A DNA stretch of 64,000 bases, taken from assembly GCA_963514095.1 (NCBI GenBank), contig OY741285.1, positions 3,346,375-3,410,374 on the forward strand. The letters run 5' to 3'. The translations under genes were made by a program, and so were the position numbers. The stretch is from Eutrigla gurnardus. Taxonomy: Eukaryota > Chordata > Actinopteri > Perciformes > Triglidae. Under the pieces are notes generated by a model, which was not told the DNA's origin, did not search any database, and saw only the letters and a program-made list of their open reading frames with translations. The number at the start of each line of letters is the position of its first letter. Position 1 is the stretch's first letter. Of this stretch, positions 22,817 through 33,745 are shown in pieces.

Positions 22817-24245
22817 TGAAGCCTCATTCATCGCTCTCTCCTTTTAATTATCCTGTGAAGAGTTTTGTCCTTGGTCAAACTTTGCAGGTTTGCATCAGCA
22901 CTTCTGTGCACGGCCACATTCAGGTACCGCGTGGTAGAGACTGACTGACTGACTCCACCGCCACGTCGCCAACTTCTACTTTAGAGGAGACAAACTTTCT
23001 GAGTTCTCCACATTTCCTCGCTGCAGAATAATAATAATTCTGTGCTCTCTGTCACCTCTTCATTTCCATATTACTGAACTGCCCGTTATTATTTCCACAA
23101 TTAGTGCGTTTTTTTTTAACTGAACTTATTTGAATATCCACCGCGGAACAATTACAATTGATCCGTCCGCCTTCATCAGCCGACATCACATGACGCCTCC
23201 CCGCGCTCCCTCGCTGAATGTTTTTTAATGCTGAGCTCTGCTCTCCTGTGAAGGAGATTTCAATGTAAGACACGCCGTGGTCACTGCGGTGTACACAGGG
23301 CGTAAATCGCTGAGTCGCTGGGCTCCCCCCAACTGCTGATATTCCTGTTTGTCATTTACCCAGAGGCTTTTGTTTGCCGTGTCCGTTTACTCAGCAAACC
23401 CAATCTAAAGTATGGGACTCACACTTCAAAGAGATCTCTCTCCTTCCCGCTGCTTCTCATCCAGCCTCGTTTGCATATTTCAACTTGCTCCCTGCCGAGT
23501 CGTGGATTGACTCTGCAAAGACTTCTGGGATCACCACATCCACCGGCGGGGGCCCCCGCTCTTTAGTGAAGCTCAAAACTAGCAGGGTTAGAGTGAAATA
23601 GGCTTTTGAATATTTACACTTTGGCCCATGTTCAGACGACAATGGCACTTTGGGATATTAAATCCACTTTTTTTTTTTTTTTACTTTTGAGACATGAAAT
23701 AACACAAAAGAAAAGTTTAGTTCACAAGCATTGATTATTTCCTTACAATGGGGGGTGCAGCACGCTTACTTTAACCAGCAGCTCAGGGTAGAGGTCATTT
23801 CTCTCCTTCAGTAAAAAAAGTAGGAGGTTTTACCAGCATTGAGTTGGAGTTTGGCACAACACACACAATTTGAGTTGCAATTGCAGAAGTCTTTGACTCA
23901 AGCGAAGTGAAGAAAAGCATCGTCGGAACATCCAGCAGCAAAAGTGACCTGCAGTCAATCAGCCGTGGCCTGTAGCTGCAGACGACAAACCAAACTCATG
24001 TCTTTGTCGCTTGTTTAGAGTTAGATGTGACATATCCAGTAATTGCCTCTCTTTTTAAATCAAGGTTTGACAGTCGAAAAAAGAGTTTGAATGAATGTTT
24101 CTCCATGAACTTACTCATTTAACATTTCTTTAAAAAAAGGACCACAATAGGGCCAAGATCACGACGGTTTTACACCGACTGAAATGACCTTTATCCGTTT
24201 AACTGCGTCATCTAATCTCACACCCCTTTATCATAACGTGTAATT
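22815..24245. other. Non-coding stretch, nothing firmly recognised
   Basis: It includes a T run near 23670. No exon or RNA gene was seen. Confidence 0.45.
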
Positions 24246-24539
24246 GCCCAATAAGACTGTGGTTTTAATTAATCTGCACAATTCGCAGAGATGATTCCAA
24301 CCTTTTATATCCTCGAGCAAAGGCTGACGGATGTGTTTTGAGAAGGGATCGCTCGTGGGACTTGGGAGGAATTGGACTGGGCTGATCAAATATGGGTTAA
24401 GGGGAAGAAGGTGGGGTGCTCATTTAGTAAACCGCCTTCTGTTGCCTTCATTATTCATCACCCGGTCTCAGAGAAGCAGGAATAAAAAAACACTGTGCCT
24501 TCTTTCCCTCTCCTATAAGCGATTCCCCACCTAAACCCT

Positions 24540-24770
24540 GCATTCTTCCAGGAGTCCCAGTCAGAGACTTGATTGACTTTGAGAGGGCGATGGAGCTCGG
24601 AGGGGCCTCCCGAGTGTCTTGCCGGAGAGTGGAGGACACGATTAGCTCCTCGTCTGTTGTTGTGCGTCCCAGCAGTGAGGCTCCGCGCATGCTTTCCTGC
24701 TACAGCAGCCCTGCTCACGCCGGCAACAGCCTTATTTAAGGAGCGCACTCCAGCGGGGGGGCTTCGTGTG
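24540..24770. promoter_or_regulatory. GC-richer block with TATA-like word (weak)
   Basis: A GC-rich, CpG-containing stretch ends with ccttatttaaggagcgcac near 24729, which resembles a TATA-type core. No transcript or first exon is evident downstream, so this is only a candidate. Confidence 0.2.
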
Positions 24771-24949
24771 CCGACGTCTCTCTGCAGCTGCCGGCCTGTT
24801 TGGATCGTCCTTCCTTCTTTCCTTTTTTTGTCTGCGAGTGTCTGCTTGTTGTCCTGATTCTCCCAATAGCCGGCTGTAACCGGAGGGAATCTCCTCGCAG
24901 CGCCAGGTTACCAACAACCCACCTCGCTAATCTCTAAATTAAAACCGGG

Positions 24950-25300
24950 AGGACTCAGTGGAGCATGATGGGACTCACGCTGCAAGAGCGTACGTGCAAT
25001 CCCTGTTTATCTCCACGTATATATGTGTGTACAGAAGTTCAACCGTGTTAATGCGTATGCGATTAGGTGATTTAGCCGTATGTGCTTTAATCCGCGGGCC
25101 ACGCACATTATTTTCCGATGTGGAGCGTGATGTGTTTGTCGCGGCTAATTTGGCTTCAGCCCCGGCTTGACATTTTCACACTATTTGATAAGAGGTGGAG
25201 TAGATCGGGCGGCCGCGCCGACAATCTTTTATTTACTGGCTGCAGATAAAACCATTAATTCCTGTTAATTAATGAGTGTGGAAGCCCAGAGGGGACGAGG
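24950..25300. promoter_or_regulatory. Candidate conserved non-coding element
   Basis: Complex mixed-composition sequence, free of repeats, with homeodomain-type cores: gcgattaggtgattt near 25059, gcggctaattt near 25141 and TTAATTAA at 25265-25272. It also holds a rare GCGGCCGC site at about 25209. Such composition is typical of developmental enhancers, but conservation cannot be tested here. Confidence 0.3.
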
Positions 25301-26922
25301 TGGGAGCGAGGAGAGGCATCAACATCCGCCGGGACATCAGCGAGGAGACACGATTCATCACCATTAGACACACCGTCGCTCTGTTTCTGTCTGTCTCTCT
25401 CTCAGTCACACAGACGGGTATCTGTGGAGAGGGCTGACCTTTCGTTAGGGCAGTATGATACCTGGACTTTACATATTTACTACACAAAATAGATCATCAT
25501 CTCGCAGCAGATCTCATTGAAGGAGGAAAGTGAGTGGGACTATTAACGTACAGCAATTTCTGTTTCCTTTTTTCCTAGGATTCACATGACTAACGTGAAA
25601 AAAACATCAACTTTACATTTTCTTTCACATGGGACACAAACAGCAGTATCCTGGGTCAAAGTCCTGCGTTTGTTTGACCCAACAAACAACTTTAGACCTA
25701 TATCTAACCACATAACCACACATATATAGCAACAAAACCTTCTTGAGATAAACGATAGAGCCTTTAACATGCAGTCTTTTTGGAGATGGAACCTAAAAAA
25801 ATATAAAAATTAAAAAATTAGTTAACCATGCTAACGCAATGACCATCAACTAGTCTTTAATACATTTAGTCAAACAGATGTGGGGCTTCAAACAGAAAAA
25901 AAATATTTGTATTTTTAATAATGAATACATTTCTATATAACATTTTAGTATTTTTTTAATATATGGAGATTGCATTTTACTGCAACACCTCTGCAGCTGC
26001 ATTGGTTGACTGGCCCCTTAAAGCATTTCCACCAGGATCCTGTGCATATCTCCACCATGTGATTATCACCCAGAATGCAGGTTAATGGCAGGTGGAAAGT
26101 GGGATTACTTAATATGACGCGCTCCCATTTCCCCCCTTCTCTCCCCCATCCCCTCTGGAGATGTCAGACAATGAGTCGAGGTGTGAAGATTAATTAGACG
26201 GGATGATTGAATTAATGTGCTTCATTACTGGCCTTTAACAGCCTCTGAGACAACGGTACTGCAAGACATATATCAAATAAGACCCGTGCACACACACTCT
26301 TTTTTAAAACGCCGTCAACGAACGGCGAGAAAGCTCCGTAGGTGCACGTGCGACCGCTACGTTGAGAAATGATGGCAGCGTATGAGTCAAGTGTTGTATT
26401 AAAAAATGCAAGAGAGAGATTAAGGAGTGGCAGTGATGGAAAAGCTTGAGGAATGGGCTCTAAGGTATAACAATTTGCCTTTATCTGATGGAGATTATGG
26501 TGTGTGTGTTTTTCAGAAAGGACTTCATAAATATTAAATATGTATTTTCATGTCCATCCAGGTTGTACATAGTCAGTCAGAAAGACAGTTTTTTGTGTAC
26601 ATTCGTCCTTTTAGTGTGCATAAATAATGTGTGTGCTATACTGCTTTGCCAATAGGGGACATTTTTGCAGCCATATATAGCTTAAAAGTTAATTTTGTAT
26701 TTGAATTTTTTTTGTTGGAAATAAACAGAAACAATGGTCCCCACTTGGTTGTAGTAGCATGTTAGTCCGCTGTTGGTAATGTAGGACAGAATGCGTGTGT
26801 GAAAAGGTTGATCTGGATGCAGCTCAAGGCACCGTCCCAGTCGCTGCTGCTGATTTATCTGCTGTTTTCTAAACCACTGACAGGAGAAAACAAATTTATG
26901 TGAACATTAAAATACAGTGCTG
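25301..26922. other. Non-coding stretch with one candidate regulatory block
   Basis: 25.75-26.0 kb is very AT-rich. The part at 26090-26250, with TAATTA at 26191-26196 and gaattaatgtg downstream, stands out as complex sequence and may be an enhancer. No gene was seen. Confidence 0.35.
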
Positions 26923-26942
26923 ATTCTCTCTCTCTCACTCAC

Positions 26943-26977
<35 letters not shown>

Positions 26978-27007
26978 CACACACGCGCACACACACACAC
27001 ACACACA
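26923..27007. repeat. Compound (TC)n(AC)n microsatellite
   Basis: A TC run (26923-26936) is followed by AC units with an AAAC and a GCGC interruption. Confidence 0.95.
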
Positions 27008-27150
27008 ACCTAAACCTAACCTTAAACCAAGTCCTCACCCTAAAATGTAATAATTTACAAAAAGGGACATGCAATTGTCCCCATTTGGTCTAAAAGAAAG
27101 GCAAGTATTATCATGTATGTCCCCACGTGGATGGTCAAATACGCCACACA
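27008..27150 (+). mobile_element. Dispersed repeat attached to a CA array (copy 2)
   Basis: It matches the copy at 18228-18367 over cctaaccttaaaccaagtcc and tcaccctaaaatg, and also carries tgtccccac. Here the long AC array lies on the left instead of the right, and a short CA run follows at 27147. Confidence 0.65.
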
Positions 27151-27654
27151 CACATTGTGTTATAACACACGTCTTTTATGATTACAGAAAAACAACCAAT
27201 GCCAGACATGTAACCATCATACTGAGAGCAAAACCAAAGAAGCAGATCTAAATACAACACACACAAACAGACATGTGATCCTTACATAAGCACATACAGG
27301 AGCACATAAACACACATCCCTCCATGGTTCCTGGAAGAAGGCAGCTCTAGTTGGCAAACATGTAACCATTAAGATGATATCAAATCCGATTTTTCCCAAG
27401 TTGAAAGTGCAAGTGAAGGATCAAAGGGAAGGAAGAAGGAAAGGGAAGTGAATTCAAACATGAATATTTGAATGGGTGGTTGAATAATTCTATGATGATG
27501 AGTACTCGTGTGATGTATGTGTCTATTATACAGTATGCTGTATCAGCATTTCTACAGGTATATTACTCATAAAATATATCTAGACATGGTTAACAAACCT
27601 GTTGTCACTAGTAACTTCAGTCAGTGGCCCTACACATGACACTGGAGGAGTCGA

Positions 27655-27870
27655 GGAGGATTATTTTACTAATGGACTAAATGAACATCATGCTGCATTG
27701 AAAAAGACCTGAAACTAGAGATTGAGACCATAAATTCATGTTTATATTATTATATTATTTTGCAACCAGAGGAGTCACCCCCTGGTGGCCAGTAGAGAGA
27801 ATGCAAGTTTAAGGCACTTTAGGATTGGCTTCACTTGTCAGAACCAGAGGTCGTTTCAAACACTAGCCCT
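27655..27870 (+). mobile_element. Family R dispersed repeat, central and 3' part
   Basis: It shares aacatcatgctg-attga, gaaactagagattgagacca and the gaggagtcaccccctggtgg box with other copies, and keeps the ggcttcacttgtcagaacc tail. A segment between tcatgttta and ttgcaaccagagg is replaced by a short TATTA run, so it carries an internal deletion. Confidence 0.85.
27776..27792 (-). promoter_or_regulatory. CTCF-like motif in family R
   Basis: The minus strand reads CTGGCCACCAGGGGGTG. It matches the vertebrate CTCF core TGGCCACCAGGGGGCG except for one C-to-T change. Confidence 0.55.
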
Positions 27871-28132
27871 TTTTGGAAGCATGTTTGCGTGTCTTTGACC
27901 TGTTGTCGTGACTGCAACATGAAACATGGAAATAAAACATGGGTCTGGGAGGGCGACCTTTTTTCAGAAGGCTAATCCAGGCTGTGCCGACAGAAAACCC
28001 CGAACCATTGTTCAACTAAACCCTGCGGTAAATATGGCAACTCCTTTTTTTCATCCCGACAGTCTTTCTTTTTTCCTGAAACTCCCTGCTCTGTTCTTCT
28101 CGCCCAAATGTGTTCCTGTAGTTTTTGTAGCA

Positions 28133-28134
<2 letters not shown>

Positions 28135-28170
<36 letters not shown>

Positions 28171-28175
28171 CTCTC
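28135..28175. repeat. (CT)n microsatellite
   Basis: About 17 CT units followed by a GCTCTCTCC end; a pure polypyrimidine tract. Confidence 0.95.
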
Positions 28176-28273
28176 CATGTGAGTGTGTTGGGGGGAGCCC
28201 GGAGATGGAAATAGACCTCTGTGGGTGCTACGCGCTCCCCCACCGTCTGTCATGTACTCGTGCTGAAGAGCTG

Positions 28274-28400
<127 letters not shown>

Positions 28401-28561
28401 GTTGTGCGTGGAAGTGTGTGCACAGAGCCGGCGAGGGGAGAGCAAGAAAAGCGACACCTCACTCGCCTATTTTCACGGTTATGCAACTATCAGACGTCAG
28501 AATATGCTGAGGCATTGTGAGGAAAATACATATCGGATCAGCATCAAAGGCTCTGTAGAGA

Positions 28562-28578
28562 GGGGGGGGGGGGGGGGG
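28562..28578. repeat. Homopolymer of 17 G
   Basis: A run of 17 G residues on the + strand, an unusual length for a G homopolymer. The length may be affected by sequencing or assembly. Confidence 0.9.
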
Positions 28579-28694
28579 TATACACACAACACAGCAGCCC
28601 TTTATTACCGAGGGAAACAGAAGGAGCGTTATGTATGTCATTTCCTTTTTTTTTAAATTCTCTTATTTGCTTGTTCAAAAATGACTAAAACACA

Positions 28695-28870
28695 GTCATG
28701 TGTACGGATAGCAGGGCATGCTTTAGGGCGGGGCTACCTTGTGATTGACAGGTCGCTGCAATGGTGTCGTTACGGCTACCGTTGCTACCACGCTACCAAT
28801 GCATTTAGCTTCTCAGATGACTTTAGCTGTAAAGTTTACCTTGAATTATAGAACGGTATTTCTCTTGAAA
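28695..28870 (-). mobile_element. Family R-type repeat, 5' segment, minus strand
   Basis: The minus strand reads gacctgtcaatcacaaggta, then gccccgccctaaagcatg, matching 12925-12950 and 31320-31350. The adjacent gctaccacgcta-c-aatgc segment is shared with the minus-strand copy at 5650-5665. Confidence 0.65.
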
Positions 28871-29189
28871 AGAAAAATGTTAAGCAGCTACATGTGAGTA
28901 AAAACGTGATCATACTGTTTTAGGACGATTGTCTGATATGATGCTGAATTTACAATATGAGTTATTATAGTACATAGGACACGGTTATTCTTATGCCATT
29001 TGTCTTCATTTGAAACCCAGCCAGTATTCCAGCGCTTGGATTTTTCGGGGGGAGAATTTACAATGCATGAGCTATTTAAAGTCCACGCTTATCGTTGTCA
29101 GGGTTCCAGAGCCCGTTTTCAGTCAAACTAATGAAACACTCCAGATCAAATAATTCACTCTAACCAATAAAAAAAAAAAACCTTGTCCC

Positions 29190-29460
29190 ACTTGGGATGG
29201 GGAGGGAAAAAAAATAAAAAGAGAGACTGAGGGGTAGAACGCAGGCAAGGGGATGATCCCTCAGTTATACAGCGGAGAACAGATGGAACAGAGAAGGATA
29301 TAGACACCAGGGATGGAACAAGGGATGGAGAAGGGAGGAGAGGAGGACGAGTGCCAGGCCTGTTATGAGAGAAGGAAGAGGAGGGGAGGAGGGCTGGAGG
29401 AGGAGGAGGAGGAGAGAAAGAGCAAGTGAGGTAACAAGTAGGAGGATGGAGGGAGAGAAC
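29190..29460. repeat. Purine-rich tract
   Basis: The + strand is dominated by G and A for about 270 bp, with gga repeats at about 29395-29412. The minus-strand Leu/Ser/Pro-rich frames over it are compositional artefacts. It could adopt triplex structures. Confidence 0.7.
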
Positions 29461-29544
29461 AGCTTGTTTTGCGGTGACAGGTACATGGAGGTCAGGCCTT
29501 AGCAGGTGTTTAGCCATCATGCTGTTAGCGATAGCACATAATGA

Positions 29545-29545
<1 letters not shown>

Positions 29546-29579
<34 letters not shown>
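29546..29579. repeat. (AC)n microsatellite
   Basis: An uninterrupted run of about 17 units. Confidence 0.96.
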
Positions 29580-29581
<2 letters not shown>

Positions 29582-29759
29582 GCTCACAACCTGCTGAGGG
29601 CTAGACAGACACAATCACATGGACGTACACACTCTCACTCTCTTACACACACATTTTTTTTATTAAATTATATTCAGGTGTTTTGGCAATGGTGCTCTCA
29701 TAATCTTTTGCTAATAAAGCAGATTGAATTGAAAGGACAAAGTGGTAGGTAGTTAGAAT

Positions 29760-29761
<2 letters not shown>

Positions 29762-29791
<30 letters not shown>
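29762..29791. repeat. (GT)n microsatellite
   Basis: An uninterrupted run of 15 units. Confidence 0.96.
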
Positions 29792-29792
<1 letters not shown>

Positions 29793-29913
29793 GACTCTTG
29801 TCTCTCTTGCTTTTTCATTAGGCCTGTGGGATGATGAGAGGAGAACAGGGTCAGACAGGTTCTTGTCTCTGATTAAATGATAGGGCGGGGCACGTCCTAC
29901 TAATTACTCTCTG

Positions 29914-29918
<5 letters not shown>

Positions 29919-29959
<41 letters not shown>
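29919..29959. repeat. (GT)n microsatellite
   Basis: An uninterrupted run of about 20 units. The flanks tactaattac-tctctgactct and tactaattacaaagttag on its two sides look alike. Confidence 0.96.
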
Positions 29960-29960
<1 letters not shown>

Positions 29961-30699
29961 TTCAGCAGCAGGGCAGAGCGTGTTCTACTAATTACAAAGT
30001 TAGGGATGTAATTGTCATCTGATTGGTGATCAAGCCTCACTGTACTGATGTCAAATTCCATCAGGGTGGGTTTTATTTTATTTTATTATTTTTTATTTAA
30101 ATATTTATATTCATCCCATTACTTTACAAACCTAATCTAATGCATAGTTCCGTCTATTCAACCTTACTTATATTTCTAGCTTGCTTTACACCATATATAC
30201 CCACACACACACATACACACGTGTCACAACAAAAGCTTTATGTGTTGTGTGCATGTGAAAGTGACAACATGATACACACCCACATAAGTGAGTGGTGCAG
30301 TGAGCTACAGCGCGTCCTGCGCTGCTGTCCTCCTACACTTGGTCTTCCCTCCACGCTTCAACAGCAGCTTGTGTAATACTCAAGCAGCTCGCGGGGCTTT
30401 TTCCATGATGAGATTACATAAACAAATTCATTTATAACGTCCAGCAGTTTAGGATTTGCGAAATAAACCGGGAGGATATCAGCACGGATCTAAAGAGGGG
30501 TGCAAGATGTGCAAGTCATTTTACACATTTACGATCTAACTTTCAATCATTTTCCTTTTTCTTTTATTTATTTTAGATTTGGATTTTCCTCCTGACTTAC
30601 AAAGCACTTTGTAGAATCTTTATGTATATGAGCGTTATGGCTTAATCTTCGTTATTAATCCCTCTGATGTTTAATAATGACAGAGATAATATTGCAGAT
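29960..30699. other. Non-coding AT-rich stretch
   Basis: It includes TTTTA-type runs near 30070-30105. No gene was recognised. Confidence 0.5.
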
Positions 30700-30860
30700 A
30701 CATTCATTAGTGGTGTGGATGCTATACATAGCCACTGCCGCTAACGGATGCCCTTAATGGCAGCTGCTCTGGAACAACATTAGACGGGTCTAATGAGGGG
30801 TCGGGCGGGCGAGTATCCGTATGCAAATGAGGTTTAAGGTCGTTTCTACATCCATTCAAA
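30700..30860. promoter_or_regulatory. Candidate conserved non-coding element with octamer
   Basis: It contains an E-box CAGCTG at 30761-30766, gtctaatgagg near 30788, and a perfect POU octamer ATGCAAAT at 30821-30828, all in non-repetitive sequence. This suggests an enhancer; there is no direct proof. Confidence 0.35.
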
Positions 30861-31490
30861 AACAATCGCACGTACATGCGGCTTCATATGCATATTTCTT
30901 TCCTATTTCATACACAGGTTTGAATTAACAGGTTTTATGCATCTTAAAAATGCTGGTGCATATCATTCCCCATCTCTCTCTCCTCATCCTTCTCCATCTC
31001 TTTCTGTCAAAACTCATATCGGCCAGTAAGGCGCTGCTAACCTGTTGCAGGCTCCTTGAGCACACAGTGAGGTACGTCTGCATGGTTAACTTGTCAAACA
31101 TGTCAAAAAGAGCAAGAAGAAGAGAAACAATGTGCCATTTTGAAGCCTCAAATTTTTTTTTTTTTTTGGCCTTTGCCATCTTGGTGACATGAGAGGGTGG
31201 AGCTCAGGACAACCAAACGCTGAATGAAATGTTTTGGCCACCAAAATGTTAGAATGAACTTACATCAAGTGAAAACACACTGGAAAGTTCTAAGAAAATA
31301 TGTTGGTAGGGACCTTTCAATCGGAAGATAGCCCCACCCCCTAAAGCATCCCCTGCTTTCTGGTCTGTTGGACTCTAAATGGACCATAATGTACTAAATG
31401 AACATCATGCTGGATTGAAGAAGACTTGAAACTAGAGATTGAGACCATAAACTCATGTTTACAATGTTTACTGAGATAATACATCAAGAG

Positions 31491-31630
31491 AGAAGTAGGA
31501 CCATTTTCTCATAGACTTCTATACAACCAGAGAGGAGTCGCCCCCTGGTGGCCAGCAGAGAGAAGTAGGACCATTTTCTCATAGACTTCTATACAACCAG
31601 AGAGGAGTCGCCCCCTGATGGCCAGCAGAT
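31491..31630 (+). repeat. 70-bp tandem duplication inside family R
   Basis: 31491-31560 and 31561-31630 are aligned without gaps and differ at only two positions, so the duplication is recent relative to the divergence between R copies. Confidence 0.93.
31539..31555 (-). promoter_or_regulatory. CTCF-like motif, exact consensus core
   Basis: The minus strand reads CTGGCCACCAGGGGGCG, containing the canonical vertebrate CTCF core without mismatch. A second box at 31609-31625 reads CTGGCCATCAGGGGGCG, one base different. Confidence 0.6.
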
Positions 31631-31744
31631 ATAATGCAAGTTTAAGGCACTTCCGCATTGGCTTCACTTTTCAGAACCAGAGGTTGTTTCAAATACTAAC
31701 ACCATCAAGACCAGGTAGACCATTATGTTTACTGGGAAACAAAT

Positions 31745-31845
31745 CATGGATCATTCTCATAGATTTCTATACAATCAGAGAGGAGTCGCCCCCTGATGGC
31801 CAGTAGAAGGAATACAGGATTAAGGCACTTCTGCTTTTCATGTTT
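31745..31845 (+). mobile_element. Family R fragment, 3' part
   Basis: A further copy of the segment from tctcatagatttctatacaa through gaggagtcgccccctgatgg (CTCF-like box at 31787-31803) to taaggcacttctg. It lies about 160 bp after the duplicated box and is more diverged. Confidence 0.8.
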
Positions 31846-31979
31846 CCGCTCCTGCAGCACAAACCCTGCTGATGGTTCTCATGGCGTCGGGCTAATTGCT
31901 GATTGATGCTGCTCTGACATGTTAAACACAGTGTTTATCCAGCATCATCACCCCTTCCCTCAAAACAAAATCAATGCCT

Positions 31980-32220
31980 CCTTTTTTCACGGTCCGTCTT
32001 GAGTCCTTACTTACTGCTCTCAAATGCCACCTCCCTCCTGCAGACACGCCCGGAAGCACTTGTGACCTGATCAGTCTGGATCTTCCCCGAGAGGACGTTG
32101 ATCCTAATTGCAGATTGGCATGGGCGGTCATTTTGTCGTATTGTTTTGACAACGGCATTGCCATGTGGCATTTATTTGCATGCCGTTTACGTCTCCCGAT
32201 GTGAACTTTAAATCCCAGAC
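31980..32220. promoter_or_regulatory. Candidate conserved non-coding element
   Basis: Complex sequence with ATTTGCAT (inverted octamer) at 32174-32181, a gacctgatcagtctgga segment near 32066 and several CpGs, no repeats. The opposing frames (31922-32164 -, 31974-32204 +) show no domain. Confidence 0.3.
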
Positions 32221-33620
32221 ATAAATCATGTGTTGGTGCCTGTGATAGCTGGTGTCACAGCCGCTCTCAGCGGATGTCACAGCGCATCAGGTTCGCAGTC
32301 ATTTCATTTGGCGTCACATAATGTCAGGTTGTCAAGGCATTATTGATATCCTTTTGCAACTAACACAGCTGAATGGAGATAAAACTGCTGTCATGGGCAA
32401 TAAAAAAACAAGTTTCATGTCTAACTCACTTTTCAGGGGCACGAGGCAAGTCTGGTGTTTTTTTCATTAGGGTTGGCTTTTGTTGATCAGAAAATGATGA
32501 ACACACAAATTAATGAATGTATTATTAGTAACAGCTATAGGTGGGAAACACAAAGCAGAATATGAATGTAAACAGACAGATAATGTCTGTATTATGCTAA
32601 TACTCTCTTAAATGGGATTTTTCAAAGATTTAAAAAAAATAATTACACTCAAAAGCCGATCACATGACACACTGACCATTAATACATTTATTGCAAAGGC
32701 AATTTAAATGACTTTAATTGAGAACAATAAGTGGGAAATTCAAAACAACATCCAAAAGGTTTAATTATAGCACCAGGAATTGTCATAACAACACATTTTG
32801 GGGACATCTATCGCACAATTATCTCAAACATTCTGGATCAATTAACTCAATTCCTTTCCTGTCCAGTCAGTTTGGACTGGACTTCATGGTGGTGGATTTT
32901 GAATGGCTGTTTATGTGTATCTCTGCTCTGTCACATTGCCCTTGTCATGTCAGATCAATACGGCGCCCATTAGCTCCCTGTTACCACATTGATATTTCCA
33001 TTGACACCTACTGTCTGCGTTTGCCGACATATCCCAACACTGAAGCCTGGGGGGGCGTCTTCCACGCGGCAGGTGATTAAACCCAATCAACCCCTCACTT
33101 TGGGTGGACGGCACCATCGGGGGGATGTTAATGTGGGTCATATCGGTAAAGCTTTGGTGGATATTTGAATCCATAAACCTGGAATCAAGAGGAAAATGGG
33201 AGCGTCGAGGGGAGGTTTTTGTAGTCTGTTTTGTGGTTCTGGTGCTCGGAGCAGGCTGTCAGATGGTCAATTAGGTTGTTGTCTGGCAGGAGGAGGGGAG
33301 GACATGATCAAAATGCATGTGTTGAAATATTAATGAAGTGATACATGTCTGAGAGGTGTCTGAAAAAGACTTAATTTGCAGCTCGGTTGCCTGCTGACCA
33401 CTTCTCATTCATTCGGCTTCATGTAATGGAACTATATCACGTCGGAGGTACTGACAGTTGAATTCGGCATCGATAAACACACTTTGTAATCAAGCAATCT
33501 CGATCAGCTATCAATCTATCAATCGATAAGCCTTTGGGGGCAAGTGGCTATATTTTTGTCCAAAACTTCCATTTGTTGAGTCGATAGCCGATGGTTTCAT
33601 ATTTTCTTTTGCTCTCCACT
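32221..33620. other. Non-coding stretch with possible regulatory blocks
   Basis: 32900-33180 is complex and GC-richer, with cccaatcaacccctcacttt and aagctttggtggatattt words. The frames at 32718-33080 and 32950-33174 show no domain. No repeat was recognised. Confidence 0.35.
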
Positions 33621-33624
33621 CAGA

Positions 33625-33745
33625 CTGTATACCATGCAATCTGACTTCTTTTTGCAACTAGAGGAGTCGCCCCCTGATGGCCAGTGGAGAGAATACAAGT
33701 TTAAGGCACTCCAGCTTTGGCTTCACTTTTCAGAACCCACTTGGT
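33625..33745 (+). mobile_element. Family R fragment, 3' part
   Basis: The sequence catgcaatctgacttctttt, then tgcaactagaggagtcgccc, box at 33668-33684, then ggcactccagctttggcttc and acttttcagaaccc. The same catgcaatcggacttctttt segment is in the copy at 10.35 kb. Confidence 0.85.

Larger units (their letters stand above)
31130..31705 (+). mobile_element. Family R dispersed repeat, longest copy
   Basis: It runs from gaagcctcaaa (31141) and gccatcttggtgacatgaga through cctttcaatcggaagatagc, gactctaaatggaccataat and tcatgtttacaatgtttact to the ggcttcacttttcagaacca tail. It is the best in-window reference for the family. A 70-bp part (31491-31560) is duplicated in tandem, giving two CTCF-like boxes. 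No transposase or RT is encoded, so R is non-autonomous. Its class is unresolved: the catagactgtat-type start at 12750 hints at a MITE rather than a SINE. Confidence 0.85.

Noticed and set aside
24725..24760. TATA box and core promoter
   Set aside because: A single TTATTTAAGG word in GC-rich sequence with no first exon downstream is too weak; it is kept only as a low-confidence candidate block.
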